Positions 44,616-52,833 of a stretch of DNA of 64,000 nt are shown here, in pieces. Numbering within the stretch: the first letter of the stretch is position 1; the number at the start of each line of letters is the position of its first letter. The DNA is taken from assembly GCF_000478275.1 (NCBI RefSeq), contig NZ_ASJB01000097.1, positions 123,696-187,695 of the forward strand, written 5' to 3'. Source of the DNA: Amycolatopsis orientalis DSM 40040 = KCTC 9412 (GTDB lineage Bacteria; Actinomycetota; Actinomycetes; Mycobacteriales; Pseudonocardiaceae). Below the pieces are notes generated by a model. That model saw only the letters and a list, made by a program, of their open reading frames with translations, made no database searches and was not told where the DNA came from. The position numbers and the translations under genes are program-made.

Positions 44616-45885
44616 TTTGTTCGGGTATTCTGGAGAGGTGTCCGGCAGACGAACCCTCGAACCGCCACAGGAGCTGTGGCGTGCTGGTGCACGGGAACTC
44701 GCGCACGGCGTGGTCGAGCGTCTCTCGCTGGCACGTCAGGCGTTGGCGGAGGTCGGGCAGTTTCTGGCGGAGATCGAGTCGCGGGGACCGATGGAATTGT
44801 TCGGTCACGGTTCGACCGCGGGCTGGTTCGCCGAAACGGCGCGGATCACGCCCAAGGAGGCACGCGACACCGTGGCGCGGGCACTGGCGCTGAACGAGGG
44901 CCGTAACCTCGACGGCACCCCGGCCGCCGCGTTCGCTCCCCTCGCCGGTGCCGCCGCGGCCGAGGGCGACCTCGGTCCTCGGCAGCTGGATCCGCTTCTG
45001 GAGGTGCTGAAGAAGATCCCGGCCGAGATCTCCCCTGAAGAACGTTCCGGCGCGGAGCGAACGCTGGTGACCCTCGCCCGCCACGCGGGTCCGCGAGAGA
45101 TCATCATCGCCGGCGCGGACCTCCTGGCTCATCTGGACCCCGACGGCGACGAGCCCAAGGACGAAGACCTCAAACCGCCGTCACGCGAGGTGTTCCTGCG
45201 TAAACGCGATGACGGCTGGTGGCGGCTCAACGGCCTCATCGATCCGGAATTCGGTGCCAGGGCCAACGCCCTGTTCGAGACCTGGGGCCAGCGAAGGCCG
45301 GTCGACGAGGACGGCAACCACGACCTGCGCGGCCCCGCCGAACGCAACGGCGACGCCTTGTTCGACGCGATTCATTACGCGATGACCAACGACAAAGCCC
45401 CGACCCTGTCCGGGGATCGGACCACCGTGGTGGTCACCATCCCGTTGGAGACGTTGTCCTCGGGATTGGGGAGCGCGTGCGTGGACGGGGTCGCCCGGAT
45501 CACCGCACGCCACGCCAGGATGCTGGCCTGCGATGCCAAGATCATCCCCGTTGTGCTGGGCTCGGAGAGTGAACCGCTCGACATCGGGCGTGCCGCCCGC
45601 ACGGTCACCCCTGGGCAACGCCGGGCGCTCAATCTCCGGGACCGTGGTTGTGCGTTTCCCGGGTGCCGACGGCGGCCGAAGCATTGCGAGGCCCACCATG
45701 TGCTGCCGTGGGGCAGCCTCGGGGATACGGATCTCGGCAATCTGTGCCTGTTGTGCCGGTACCACCACATGGTGATCCATGGGCGGTCCGGCTGGCAGGT
45801 CAGGATGGCGGCGGATGGGCGGCCGGAGTTCATTCCACCCCAGTATCTGGACCCGCTACTGACACCTCGCCGGAATACGCGCTGA
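44608..45885 (+). CDS. DUF222 / HNH endonuclease domain protein (13E12 type)
   Basis: 425 residues. The DUF222 region (about 30-320) precedes an HNH nuclease motif at 347-392: CAFPGC, then EAHHVLPWGS (His363/His364), Asn378 in LGNLCLLCRYHH, and the last His in MVIHG. Such proteins are repeated mobile-like genes of actinobacteria; their DNA target is unknown. The first codon, ATG at 44608, overlaps a LexA box, so it is probably damage-inducible and perhaps leaderless; GTG at 44638 is a poorer alternative with GGAG only two bases away. A hairpin terminator follows. Confidence 0.82.
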   Translation: MFDLFGYSGEVSGRRTLEPPQELWRAGARELAHGVVERLSLARQALAEVGQFLAEIESRGPMELFGHGSTAGWFAETARITPKEARDTVARALALNEGRNLDGTPAAAFAPLAGAAAAEGDLGPRQLDPLLEVLKKIPAEISPEERSGAERTLVTLARHAGPREIIIAGADLLAHLDPDGDEPKDEDLKPPSREVFLRKRDDGWWRLNGLIDPEFGARANALFETWGQRRPVDEDGNHDLRGPAERNGDALFDAIHYAMTNDKAPTLSGDRTTVVVTIPLETLSSGLGSACVDGVARITARHARMLACDAKIIPVVLGSESEPLDIGRAARTVTPGQRRALNLRDRGCAFPGCRRRPKHCEAHHVLPWGSLGDTDLGNLCLLCRYHHMVIHGRSGWQVRMAADGRPEFIPPQYLDPLLTPRRNTR

Positions 45886-45887
45886 AC

Positions 45888-45927
45888 CCGAGGAGCCCGC
45901 CTGCCACGTCGGGGGCGGGCCCCTCGG
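45888..45927 (+). terminator. Hairpin terminator of the HNH gene
   Basis: CCGAGGAGCCCGCC pairs with GGCGGGCCCCTCGG (one mismatch) three bases after the stop codon. Confidence 0.7.
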
Positions 45928-45941
45928 CGTGCCTCGAAACC

Positions 45942-46691
45942 TCACCTGATGCGGATCAGCGCGATCACGAAAGCGGTCACCGACGCCAGGACAGGTGCAC
46001 CGATCGCGACGGCGGACGTCAGCAGGTACCGCTTCCTGACCAGTTCCTCTTTTCTGAACTCCTCCAAGGTCATGGGAACCACCAGGGCGAAATGGCCGAC
46101 CCGCTTCGGAGCCGTGAATCCGCGATAGAGCAGCCACGTGAGGAGCAGCGAGGAGAATAGGCCGAATCCCGCTGAAACAACCGTACTTCTGGTGGAGTCG
46201 CTCCGAACCACGCCCAGCCACGACAGCGCCTGTGCGAGTACCAGGAGCGTCAGTCCGGCGCGCTCACTCCGGGAGGTCCTCTCCGTATGCGCCAATACGG
46301 TGCGTGGCGGCAGCCCGGCGAACTGGCGAGGTCTTGCCCAGTCTTCGACCAGGTATACCAGCGGTTCGATGCCGACGGCGAACGCGTCGTCGATGCCCAG
46401 TTGGACGACGAGGTCATCGTGCGTCAACTCTGGTGCCGCCCTCTCTCCCCATGGCGTTTTGCCCGAGTTCGAAACCACGGTTATGGAAAGCGTCCGTAGG
46501 TCCCTGTCGGTGGACATGCGCAGGTCATCGGGAGAATAGATGGCCGTTCCGGCGTGGAGTACCACGCTCTCCGCAGGATAAGCCTTGCGCAGTTTGACCA
46601 AAAGCGCCTCGATGTCGCTGATGGTCACCTGCAGTCTGCCCAAGCTGGAATGTCTTTCCCTGACCAGCTCTGCCACGCGTCCATCCGACAT
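45942..46691 (-). CDS. Membrane protein of unknown function
   Basis: 249 residues. A soluble N-terminal half (1-145, with TISDIEALLVKLRKAYP and an acidic DDLVVQLGIDDAFAVG region) is followed by three hydrophobic helices (about 146-163, 171-190 and 222-247). Codon use looks less GC-extreme than that of its neighbours, and it sits next to an IS remnant and an HNH gene, so acquisition by transfer is possible. The ATG at 46691 has no strong ribosome site. I do not recognise the family. Confidence 0.6.
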   Translation of the reverse strand: MSDGRVAELVRERHSSLGRLQVTISDIEALLVKLRKAYPAESVVLHAGTAIYSPDDLRMSTDRDLRTLSITVVSNSGKTPWGERAAPELTHDDLVVQLGIDDAFAVGIEPLVYLVEDWARPRQFAGLPPRTVLAHTERTSRSERAGLTLLVLAQALSWLGVVRSDSTRSTVVSAGFGLFSSLLLTWLLYRGFTAPKRVGHFALVVPMTLEEFRKEELVRKRYLLTSAVAIGAPVLASVTAFVIALIRIR

Positions 46692-46726
46692 CGGGTGTCT
46701 CGGGCAGTGCCGAACCGTCCGCGCGG

Positions 46727-47530
46727 TCAGGAATCCCTTTCATACGGCGGGAAGTCCGGCGCCCGGCGCTCCTCCCAGCTGGCCAGACCCTCGGGGAGTT
46801 CAGGACGGCCGAAGGAGTCGAGCATCAGCGCGGTGGCTTCGCGCGCGGCTTCTTCGAGGGAGAGCCCGGCTTCCCTCGCGACCTGGCGTTTCATCAGCGC
46901 CATCGAGCGGGGCGCGCTGTAGGTGGCGAGTTCGGTGGCGTAGGCGTGTGCGCGCAGCGGGAGTTCCTCCGCCGGGACGATTTCCTGGACCAAGCCGTAT
47001 TCGTGCGCCTGTTCGGCGGTGAAGGTCCGGCCGGACAGCAGCAGGTCGAGTGCCCGGCCCCGGCCGACGAGTTGCGGCAGGAGTTTCGCGATCCCGTATT
47101 CGGCGATGAGGCCGCGCCGGGCGAACGCGGTGGTGAACTTGGCGCCCGCGGCGGCGAACCGGACGTCGGCGGCGCAGGCGATCACGAAACCGAGTCCGGC
47201 GCAGCCGCCGTTGATGGCCGCGACGACGGGCACGTCGGCATAGGCGGCGGCCAGGACGTTCCGGAAGCCATCGTGCTCCGGCGGGGACACGGTGCTCGAC
47301 GAGACGTCCGCCAGCAGGCCCAGATCCGCGCCGGGGCAGAAAGAACGCCCGCTTCCGGTGACGACGACGGCGCGCACGCGAGGGTCGGCCGACGCCTTGC
47401 CCAGCAGGTCCCCGTAGCGGACCTGCATCTGGGGATCCATCGCGTTGCCGCGTCCGGGTTTGTCGAAGGTGATCGTGGCGACGGCGCCGTCGACGGCGAA
47501 CCGGACAGTGTCCACATCGGACTGGGTCAC
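46727..47530 (-). CDS. Enoyl-CoA hydratase/isomerase
   Basis: 267 residues, crotonase fold. Oxyanion segments FCPGADLGLL and INGGCAGLGFVIACAADVRFA; the active-site region is FARRGLIAEYGIAKLLPQLVG, with Glu in LIAEYG at the usual catalytic place. It probably hydrates 2-enoyl-CoA in beta-oxidation. GTG start, with a perfect CTAAGCG-GA-CGCTTAG operator 28 bases upstream, divergent from the acyl-CoA ligase gene. Confidence 0.87.
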   Translation of the reverse strand: MTQSDVDTVRFAVDGAVATITFDKPGRGNAMDPQMQVRYGDLLGKASADPRVRAVVVTGSGRSFCPGADLGLLADVSSSTVSPPEHDGFRNVLAAAYADVPVVAAINGGCAGLGFVIACAADVRFAAAGAKFTTAFARRGLIAEYGIAKLLPQLVGRGRALDLLLSGRTFTAEQAHEYGLVQEIVPAEELPLRAHAYATELATYSAPRSMALMKRQVAREAGLSLEEAAREATALMLDSFGRPELPEGLASWEERRAPDFPPYERDS

Positions 47531-47557
47531 GTCGGGCCTCCTTGCCTCATAGTCATA

Positions 47558-47573
47558 CTAAGCGGACGCTTAG
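47558..47573. promoter_or_regulatory. Operator, CTAAGCG-NN-CGCTTAG
   Basis: Perfect 7-bp arms with a GA centre. Related sites are at 41121, 41911 and 56437. It probably regulates the enoyl-CoA hydratase gene. Confidence 0.65.
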
Positions 47574-47623
47574 GTGTTCGTCGAGGCCTTGACGGGTCCT
47601 GGGGCCGCTCCTACGGTCAGTCG

Positions 47624-47639
47624 TACCGACTGGTCGGTG
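47624..47639. promoter_or_regulatory. Operator, ACCGAC-NN-GTCGGT
   Basis: TACCGACTGGTCGGTG holds perfect 6-bp arms with a TG centre, 26 bases before the acyl-CoA ligase start. It is one of three such sites in the window. Confidence 0.65.
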
Positions 47640-47665
47640 TGGGGATGGTCAAGGAGGACACCTGC

Positions 47666-49321
47666 ATGAGCCCTTACGACGCGAAGCCGTGGCTGGCCGC
47701 CTACGACGACCGGATGAAGGCCGCGGAAATCCCGGAGGCGACCACCGTGCCGTCGGCGTTCCGGCGGACGGCGCGGCGCTCCCCGGACGCCACCGCGATC
47801 GCCTACTTCGACGGCAGGATGAGCTACCGCGAGGTCGACGAGCTTTCCGACGGCATCGCGCGGCATCTGATCGCGTCCGGCTTCGCCCCCGGGGACAGGC
47901 TCGCGCTGATCCTGCAGAACATCCCGCAGTTCGTGCTGGCCCTGCTCGGCGCGTGGAAGGCGGGCGGGATCGTCGTCCCGGTCAACCCGATGTACCGCGA
48001 GCGGGAACTGCGGCACGTCTTCGGCGACGCCGGGGTCCGCGCGGTCGTGTGCTCGCAGAGCGGCTGGAACCGCCGCGTCGCGCCGCTCGTCCCCGGCAGC
48101 GGCGTGAAGATCGCGCTGACCACCAGTGAACTCGATCTGCAGACCCGCGACGACCCGCGCGTGTTCGGCAGGTCCGTCCGGGAGCCCACGCCAGGCGCGG
48201 CCGATCTGCTCAAGGTGGCGCGGGCCGCCGCCGGGGGACCGCCACCGGATCTCGCGTCCGGCCTGGACGACGTCGCGCTGATCAGCTACACCTCGGGCAC
48301 CAGCGGAACCCCGAAGGGCGCCATGAACACCCATGGCAACCTCGGCGCGAACGCGGCCGTCCTCAGCACCTTCAGCGGTCTCGGCGAAGGCGCCACGCTG
48401 TTCGGCCTGGCGCCGCTGTTCCACATCACCGGCATGGTCTGCGAAATCGCCTCCGCCATCGACATCGGCGGCACGCTCGCGCTCGCGTACCGGTTCGAGC
48501 CCGGTGTCGTGCTCGACGCCTTCCTGGAGCACAAGCCCGCGTACACGGTCGGCCCGTCAACGGCGTACATGGCGCTGATGGCACAGCCCGATGTCGGCCG
48601 ACGGCATTTCGAGTCGTTCCAGCTGCTGTACTCCGGCGGGGCGGCGCTGCCGCCCGCGGTCGTCGACGTGTTCCGCGAGCGGTTCGGGCACTACATCCAC
48701 AACGGCTACGGCCTCACCGAGACGACCGCCGGCTGCATCGTCGTGCCGGGCAGCCTGGAGGCGCCCATCGACGAGGAGTCGGGGACGATCTCGATCGGCC
48801 TGCCCGTCCCCGGCACCGTCGTGCGCATCCTCGGCGAGGACAGCGAGGAGCTGCCGTTCGGGGAGGCGGGCGAGATCGCCGTCGAAGGACCGATGGTGAT
48901 CCCCGGCTACTGGAACCGGCCCGAGGCGACCGAAGCGGCGCTTCCCGGCGGCAGGCTCCTGACCGGCGACATCGGCTTCATGGACCCACGCGGCTGGGTC
49001 TACGTCGTCGACCGCAAGAAGGACATGATCAACGCCTCCGGGTTCAAGGTGTGGCCCCGCGAGGTCGAGGACGTCCTGTACACGCATCCGGCGGTGCGTG
49101 AAGCGGCCGTCGTCGGCGTTCCGGACGACTATCGCGGCGAGACCGTGAAGGCCTACGTCAGCCCGGCGCCGGGCAGCACGCCCGATCCGGGGGATCTCGT
49201 CGCGTTCTGCAAGGAACGCCTCGCCGCGTACAAGTACCCGAGGGTGATCGAGGTGCTGGACGAACTGCCGAAGACGGTGAGCGGCAAGATCCTCCGCCGC
49301 GAACTCCGGGCCAGGGGCTGA
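47666..49321 (+). CDS. Acyl-CoA synthetase (AMP-forming)
   Basis: 551 residues. It activates a carboxylic acid with ATP and CoA through an acyl-AMP. Motifs: phosphate loop YTSGTSGTPKGAMNTH (about 209-224), YGLTETT (A5), TGDIGFMD (A7), DRKKDMINASGFKVWPREVE (A8) and the catalytic lysine near the end in KTVSGKILRREL. Broad fatty or aryl acids are possible substrates. ATG at 47666 has AAGGAGG eight bases upstream. It diverges from the enoyl-CoA hydratase gene and has an ACCGAC operator. Confidence 0.9.
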   Translation: MSPYDAKPWLAAYDDRMKAAEIPEATTVPSAFRRTARRSPDATAIAYFDGRMSYREVDELSDGIARHLIASGFAPGDRLALILQNIPQFVLALLGAWKAGGIVVPVNPMYRERELRHVFGDAGVRAVVCSQSGWNRRVAPLVPGSGVKIALTTSELDLQTRDDPRVFGRSVREPTPGAADLLKVARAAAGGPPPDLASGLDDVALISYTSGTSGTPKGAMNTHGNLGANAAVLSTFSGLGEGATLFGLAPLFHITGMVCEIASAIDIGGTLALAYRFEPGVVLDAFLEHKPAYTVGPSTAYMALMAQPDVGRRHFESFQLLYSGGAALPPAVVDVFRERFGHYIHNGYGLTETTAGCIVVPGSLEAPIDEESGTISIGLPVPGTVVRILGEDSEELPFGEAGEIAVEGPMVIPGYWNRPEATEAALPGGRLLTGDIGFMDPRGWVYVVDRKKDMINASGFKVWPREVEDVLYTHPAVREAAVVGVPDDYRGETVKAYVSPAPGSTPDPGDLVAFCKERLAAYKYPRVIEVLDELPKTVSGKILRRELRARG

Positions 49322-49416
49322 GCCGGTGACCAGGAGCGGAACCGTCGGCTGTCCCGCTCCCCGGACCTCGACAAACCGGCCGGTATGCTGAATGTCCGCA
49401 CGAGAAGGAGCCGGCC

Positions 49417-50043
49417 ATGACACGAGCGACCACCCGCAAGGCGGGGACGGCCGAGGCGAGCGGCGACGACCAGGCCGCCGTACCGCGACGGCTGTTGTCG
49501 CACGCCACGAAACTCTTCGCCAAGAAGGGTTTCGACCGCACCTCCGTGCAGGAGATCGTGGAGGCGGCCGGGGTCACCAAGGGCGCGATGTACCACTACT
49601 TCGGCTCCAAGGACGACCTCCTTTACGAGATCTACGCCCGGGTGCTGCGTGCGCAGACCGAGCAACTGGAAAAGGTCGCTTCCAGTGAGGCGCCGCTGCG
49701 GGAGCGGCTGCGTTCGGCCGCCTCCGACGTCGTCGTCAGCACGATCGACAACCTCGACGACAACACGATCTTCATGCAGTCCATGCACCAGCTCAGCGTG
49801 GAGAAGCAGAAGGCCGTCCGCGCGGAACGCCGCAAGTACCACGAGCGGTTCCGCACGCTGATCGAGGAGGGCCAGGTGTCCGGCGAATTCCGCGCGGACA
49901 AACCGGCCGACGTGATCGTCGACTTCTTCTTCGGTTCGGTGCACCACCTTGGTTCCTGGTACCGGCGCGGCGGCGCGCTTTCGGCCCGCCAGATCGGCGA
50001 CCACTACGCCGATCTCCTGCTGGCCGCGCTGCGACCCGAATAG
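49417..50043 (+). CDS. TetR family regulator of acyl-CoA catabolism
   Basis: 208 residues. The HTH lies at about 25-70 (LLSHATKLFAKKGFDRTSVQ, then IVEAAGVTKGAMYHYFGSKDDLLYEIY). The extended N-terminus and C-terminal part recall KstR2-like and other CoA-thioester-sensing TetRs. It is downstream of the ligase on the same strand. It or the TetR at 41230 is a candidate to bind the shared operators; which one binds which site is not known. Confidence 0.85.
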   Translation: MTRATTRKAGTAEASGDDQAAVPRRLLSHATKLFAKKGFDRTSVQEIVEAAGVTKGAMYHYFGSKDDLLYEIYARVLRAQTEQLEKVASSEAPLRERLRSAASDVVVSTIDNLDDNTIFMQSMHQLSVEKQKAVRAERRKYHERFRTLIEEGQVSGEFRADKPADVIVDFFFGSVHHLGSWYRRGGALSARQIGDHYADLLLAALRPE

Positions 50044-50063
50044 CGCGGTGACCCGCCGGGTGC

Positions 50064-50456
50064 TCAGCCTGGCGGCGCGGCCACGAGACGTTCGGCGAAC
50101 CAGTCGCAGCGGCGTTCGAGCACCGTTCCCACCTCCCATCCGGAGGTGAAGGCCACCATGCCTCTCGCCACTTCGTCGGCGGCTTCCGGTGGCCAGCCCT
50201 GGGCGGCCAGACTCGACCGCATCGCTTCGGCGTAGTCGGAGTAGGTGAAGCCGGGCAGTTCGGCGACGAGCGCCGTCGTCGTCCCTTCGTGCGAGTTCAG
50301 CCCGCAGAACGACCGGCCGCAGCCGCAGGCGGAATCCGGCGAGGTGTCGCCTTCGTCGCAGCACGGGGCGATCCAGATCAGTTCGCCCTCGACGCAGTGG
50401 TCGAAGTCGTTCTCCCGCGCACCCTGGGTCTTCGAGGTGGCCACGAGTAGTTTCAT
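50064..50456 (-). CDS. Hypothetical protein with a cysteine-rich segment
   Basis: 130 residues. The start MKLLVATSKTQGARENDF and the cluster of cysteines 21, 32, 33, 44, 46 and 51 (CCDEGDTSPDSACGCGRSFC) look metal-binding, perhaps a zinc site. The C-terminal half is helical. No known family was recognised with certainty. It is convergent with the TetR gene; AGGGAGTC precedes the ATG. Confidence 0.6.
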   Translation of the reverse strand: MKLLVATSKTQGARENDFDHCVEGELIWIAPCCDEGDTSPDSACGCGRSFCGLNSHEGTTTALVAELPGFTYSDYAEAMRSSLAAQGWPPEAADEVARGMVAFTSGWEVGTVLERRCDWFAERLVAAPPG

Positions 50457-50539
50457 GATGACTCCCTGTTCGCTCTGATGTTCGAACAGGTTTTACCGGC
50501 GGGGTCCGACACTTTCCGGGGCGGACCCCGCCGGGAGGA

Positions 50540-51655
50540 TCAGGCGGGCAGGTCGATCAGCGGCGCGAGGGCCGCGCGATGCCGTCCAGGAGTGCCCAAA
50601 GCGATCTCGTCGCTCTTCGCGCGTTTGAGGTACAGATGCGCGGGGTGCTCCCAGGTCATGCCGATCCCGCCGTGCAGCTGGATCGCCTCTTCGGTGGCGT
50701 GCACGGCGATGAGGGAGTTGCGCGCCTGCGCCACGGCGACGGCGATCGCGATGTCGTCACCGGAAGCCAGGCAGTCGGCGGCGTAGCGGGCGGTCGCCCT
50801 GGCATTGACCAGATCCGTGTACAGATTCGCCAGCCGGTGCTTCAGCGACTGGAAGGAGCCGACCTGACGGCCGAACTGGTAGCGCTCCTTGAGGTAGCGC
50901 ACCGTTTCGGTCAGCGCCCATTCGGCGATCCCGAGCTGTTCCGAAGCGAGCAGGCCCGCCGCGGTCACGAGCGCGGTGTCCAAAGCGGACGGTGCGGTGG
51001 CGGGGTCGGCGACCCGCTTCGCGACCACGTTCTCCAGCGTGACGTCGGAAATGCGCCGGGTCAGGTCGAGCGAGGTCGCCTCGGTGACCGTCACCCCCGC
51101 CGAAGCGGCGTCGACGGTGTAGAGGCCGGGACCGTCGGGGCCGACCGCCGGGACGACGATCAGTTCGGCCACCGAGGCGTCGGCGACACTGCGGACCTGA
51201 CCGCTGAGCGTGCCGTCCGCGGCCGCGGTGACCGTCGAGGGGAACCCGGTGCCGGGTGCGGTCGACAGCGGGACGGCCAGCGCGCCGATGAGCGTGCCCG
51301 CGGCCAGTTTCCCCAGTCGTTCGGTCACTTCCGGCTGTGAGGTGTCGGTCGCCAGCAGGGCCGTCGTCGCCAGCACGGCACTGCCGAGATAGGGGACGGG
51401 GGCGACGCTGCGCCCGAGTTCCTCCATCACGACGGCGACTTCGCGCGCCGAAGCGCCGTGCCCGCCCAGCGCCTCCGGGACGGCGAGGCCCGCCGCGCCG
51501 AGATCGGCGGCGAGGGTGCGCCACAGCTTCAGGTCGTACGGTTCCGCCGTCTCGGTCCTGGCGATCAGCGACGCCGGTTCGGCGCGGTCCTTGAGCAGGT
51601 CGCGGACACTCGCGCGAAGGTCCTCTTCGACCTCGGAATACAGCAGGTCGCTCAT
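50540..51655 (-). CDS. Acyl-CoA dehydrogenase, smaller subunit type (heteromer partner)
   Basis: 371 residues, shorter at the centre than usual. ACAD helices and YQFGRQVGSFQSLKHRLANLY plus AIQLHGGIGMTWEHPAHLY are clear, but the central TEPxAGSD FAD loop is absent. This matches the FadE28-like member of alpha2beta2 dehydrogenases. Its ATG overlaps the stop of the next ACAD gene, so both chains should be made together. Substrate unknown; in mycobacteria such pairs act on steroid side chains or other bulky acyl-CoAs. Confidence 0.8.
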   Translation of the reverse strand: MSDLLYSEVEEDLRASVRDLLKDRAEPASLIARTETAEPYDLKLWRTLAADLGAAGLAVPEALGGHGASAREVAVVMEELGRSVAPVPYLGSAVLATTALLATDTSQPEVTERLGKLAAGTLIGALAVPLSTAPGTGFPSTVTAAADGTLSGQVRSVADASVAELIVVPAVGPDGPGLYTVDAASAGVTVTEATSLDLTRRISDVTLENVVAKRVADPATAPSALDTALVTAAGLLASEQLGIAEWALTETVRYLKERYQFGRQVGSFQSLKHRLANLYTDLVNARATARYAADCLASGDDIAIAVAVAQARNSLIAVHATEEAIQLHGGIGMTWEHPAHLYLKRAKSDEIALGTPGRHRAALAPLIDLPA

Positions 51656-52833
51656 CGGGGCAGGTCCTTCCAGGCGACGTCCTTGTCGATCCGCGGCTCG
51701 GACGGCAGTCCCAGCACGCGTTCGGCGATGATGTTGCGCAGGACCTCCGAGGTGCCGCCCTCGATGGAGTTCCCCTTCGCGCGCAGGTAGCGGTAGCCGG
51801 CTTCGCGGCCGAGGAAGTTCACGCCGTCGGGACGCCGCATCGTCCAGTCGTCGTAGCGCAGGCCCTCGTCGCCGAGCAGTTCGATCTCCAGCCCGGACGC
51901 GGCCTGATTCAGTTCGGAGAACGCCACCTTGACCGCCGAACCCTCCGGTCCCGGCGCGCCGGCGGCCAGTTGCTGCCGCAGCCGCGAGGCGACCAGGCGC
52001 AGGCTCTCGCCCTCCACCCACAGTTTCAGCAGGCGGTCGTGGAGTTCCGAAGTCCGCAGTTCCGGGCGCTCGCGCCAGGTTTTCGTGACGACGCCGACCA
52101 TCCCGCCGTCGCGCGGGAACTCGGTCCCGCCGATCGCGACCCGTTCGTTCATCAACGTGGTCTGCGCGACCTTCCAGCCCTCGCCGACCGCGCCGAGGCG
52201 GTGCGCGTCGGGGATGCGGACCTCGCTGAGGAAGACCTCGTTGAACTCGGCCTCGCCGGTGATCTGGCGCAGCGGCCGGACTTCGACCCCGGGGGCGGTC
52301 ATGTCGCACAGGAAGTACGTCATGCCACGGTGCTTCGGCACGTCGGGATCGGTGCGGGTGACCAGGATGGCCCACTGCGACTTGTGCGCGCCCGACGTCC
52401 AGACCTTCTGCCCGGTCACCACCCAGTCGTCGCCGTCGCGTACCGCGCGGGTGCCCAGCGCGGCGAGGTCGGATCCGGCGCCGGGCTCGCTGAACAGCTG
52501 GCACCACACCTCCCGCTCGGTCCACAGTGGACGAAGGAAGCGCTGATGCTGCTCCGGCGTGCCGAAGGCGAGGATGGTCGGCGCGGCCATGCCGAGGCCG
52601 ATCCCGATCCGCCGTTTGTCGTTGTCCGGCGCGCCCGCCGCGGCGAGTTCTTTGTCCACAACGGACTGAAGGGACCGCGGCGCGCCGAGTCCGCCGAGTC
52701 CTTCGGGGAAGTGGATCCAGGCGAGCCCGGCGTCGAACCGGGCGTCGAGGAAGTCCTGGCGTGGCGTGCTTTCCGGCGGATACGCGGCCAGCAGCTCGGC
52801 CACGCGCCGCTTGAGGTCCTCTACGGTGGTCAC
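51652..52833 (-). CDS. Acyl-CoA dehydrogenase, larger subunit of a predicted heteromer
   Basis: 393 residues. The flavin loop LFSEPGAGSDLA is present, with WTSGAHKSQW and the tail YLRAKGNSIEGGTSEV, LRNIIAERVLGLP. The base position in the C-terminal motif is Gly (IEGGT), while Glu in LMNERVAIGG could serve instead. The overlap with the downstream partner (4 bases) and with the upstream ACAD (4 bases) shows one operon with tight coupling. Confidence 0.85.
   Translation of the reverse strand: MTTVEDLKRRVAELLAAYPPESTPRQDFLDARFDAGLAWIHFPEGLGGLGAPRSLQSVVDKELAAAGAPDNDKRRIGIGLGMAAPTILAFGTPEQHQRFLRPLWTEREVWCQLFSEPGAGSDLAALGTRAVRDGDDWVVTGQKVWTSGAHKSQWAILVTRTDPDVPKHRGMTYFLCDMTAPGVEVRPLRQITGEAEFNEVFLSEVRIPDAHRLGAVGEGWKVAQTTLMNERVAIGGTEFPRDGGMVGVVTKTWRERPELRTSELHDRLLKLWVEGESLRLVASRLRQQLAAGAPGPEGSAVKVAFSELNQAASGLEIELLGDEGLRYDDWTMRRPDGVNFLGREAGYRYLRAKGNSIEGGTSEVLRNIIAERVLGLPSEPRIDKDVAWKDLPR

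Noticed and set aside
49375..49384. ACCGGCCGGT before the TetR gene as a third-type copy of the ACCGAC operator
   Set aside because: The arm spacing differs (10 bp in total against 14) and the short palindrome is expected by chance in GC-rich DNA.
50540..52525. A single 661-codon frame on the minus strand
   Set aside because: Its first half is a wrong-frame reading of the larger ACAD; only the last 371 codons are the real smaller ACAD with its own ATG.
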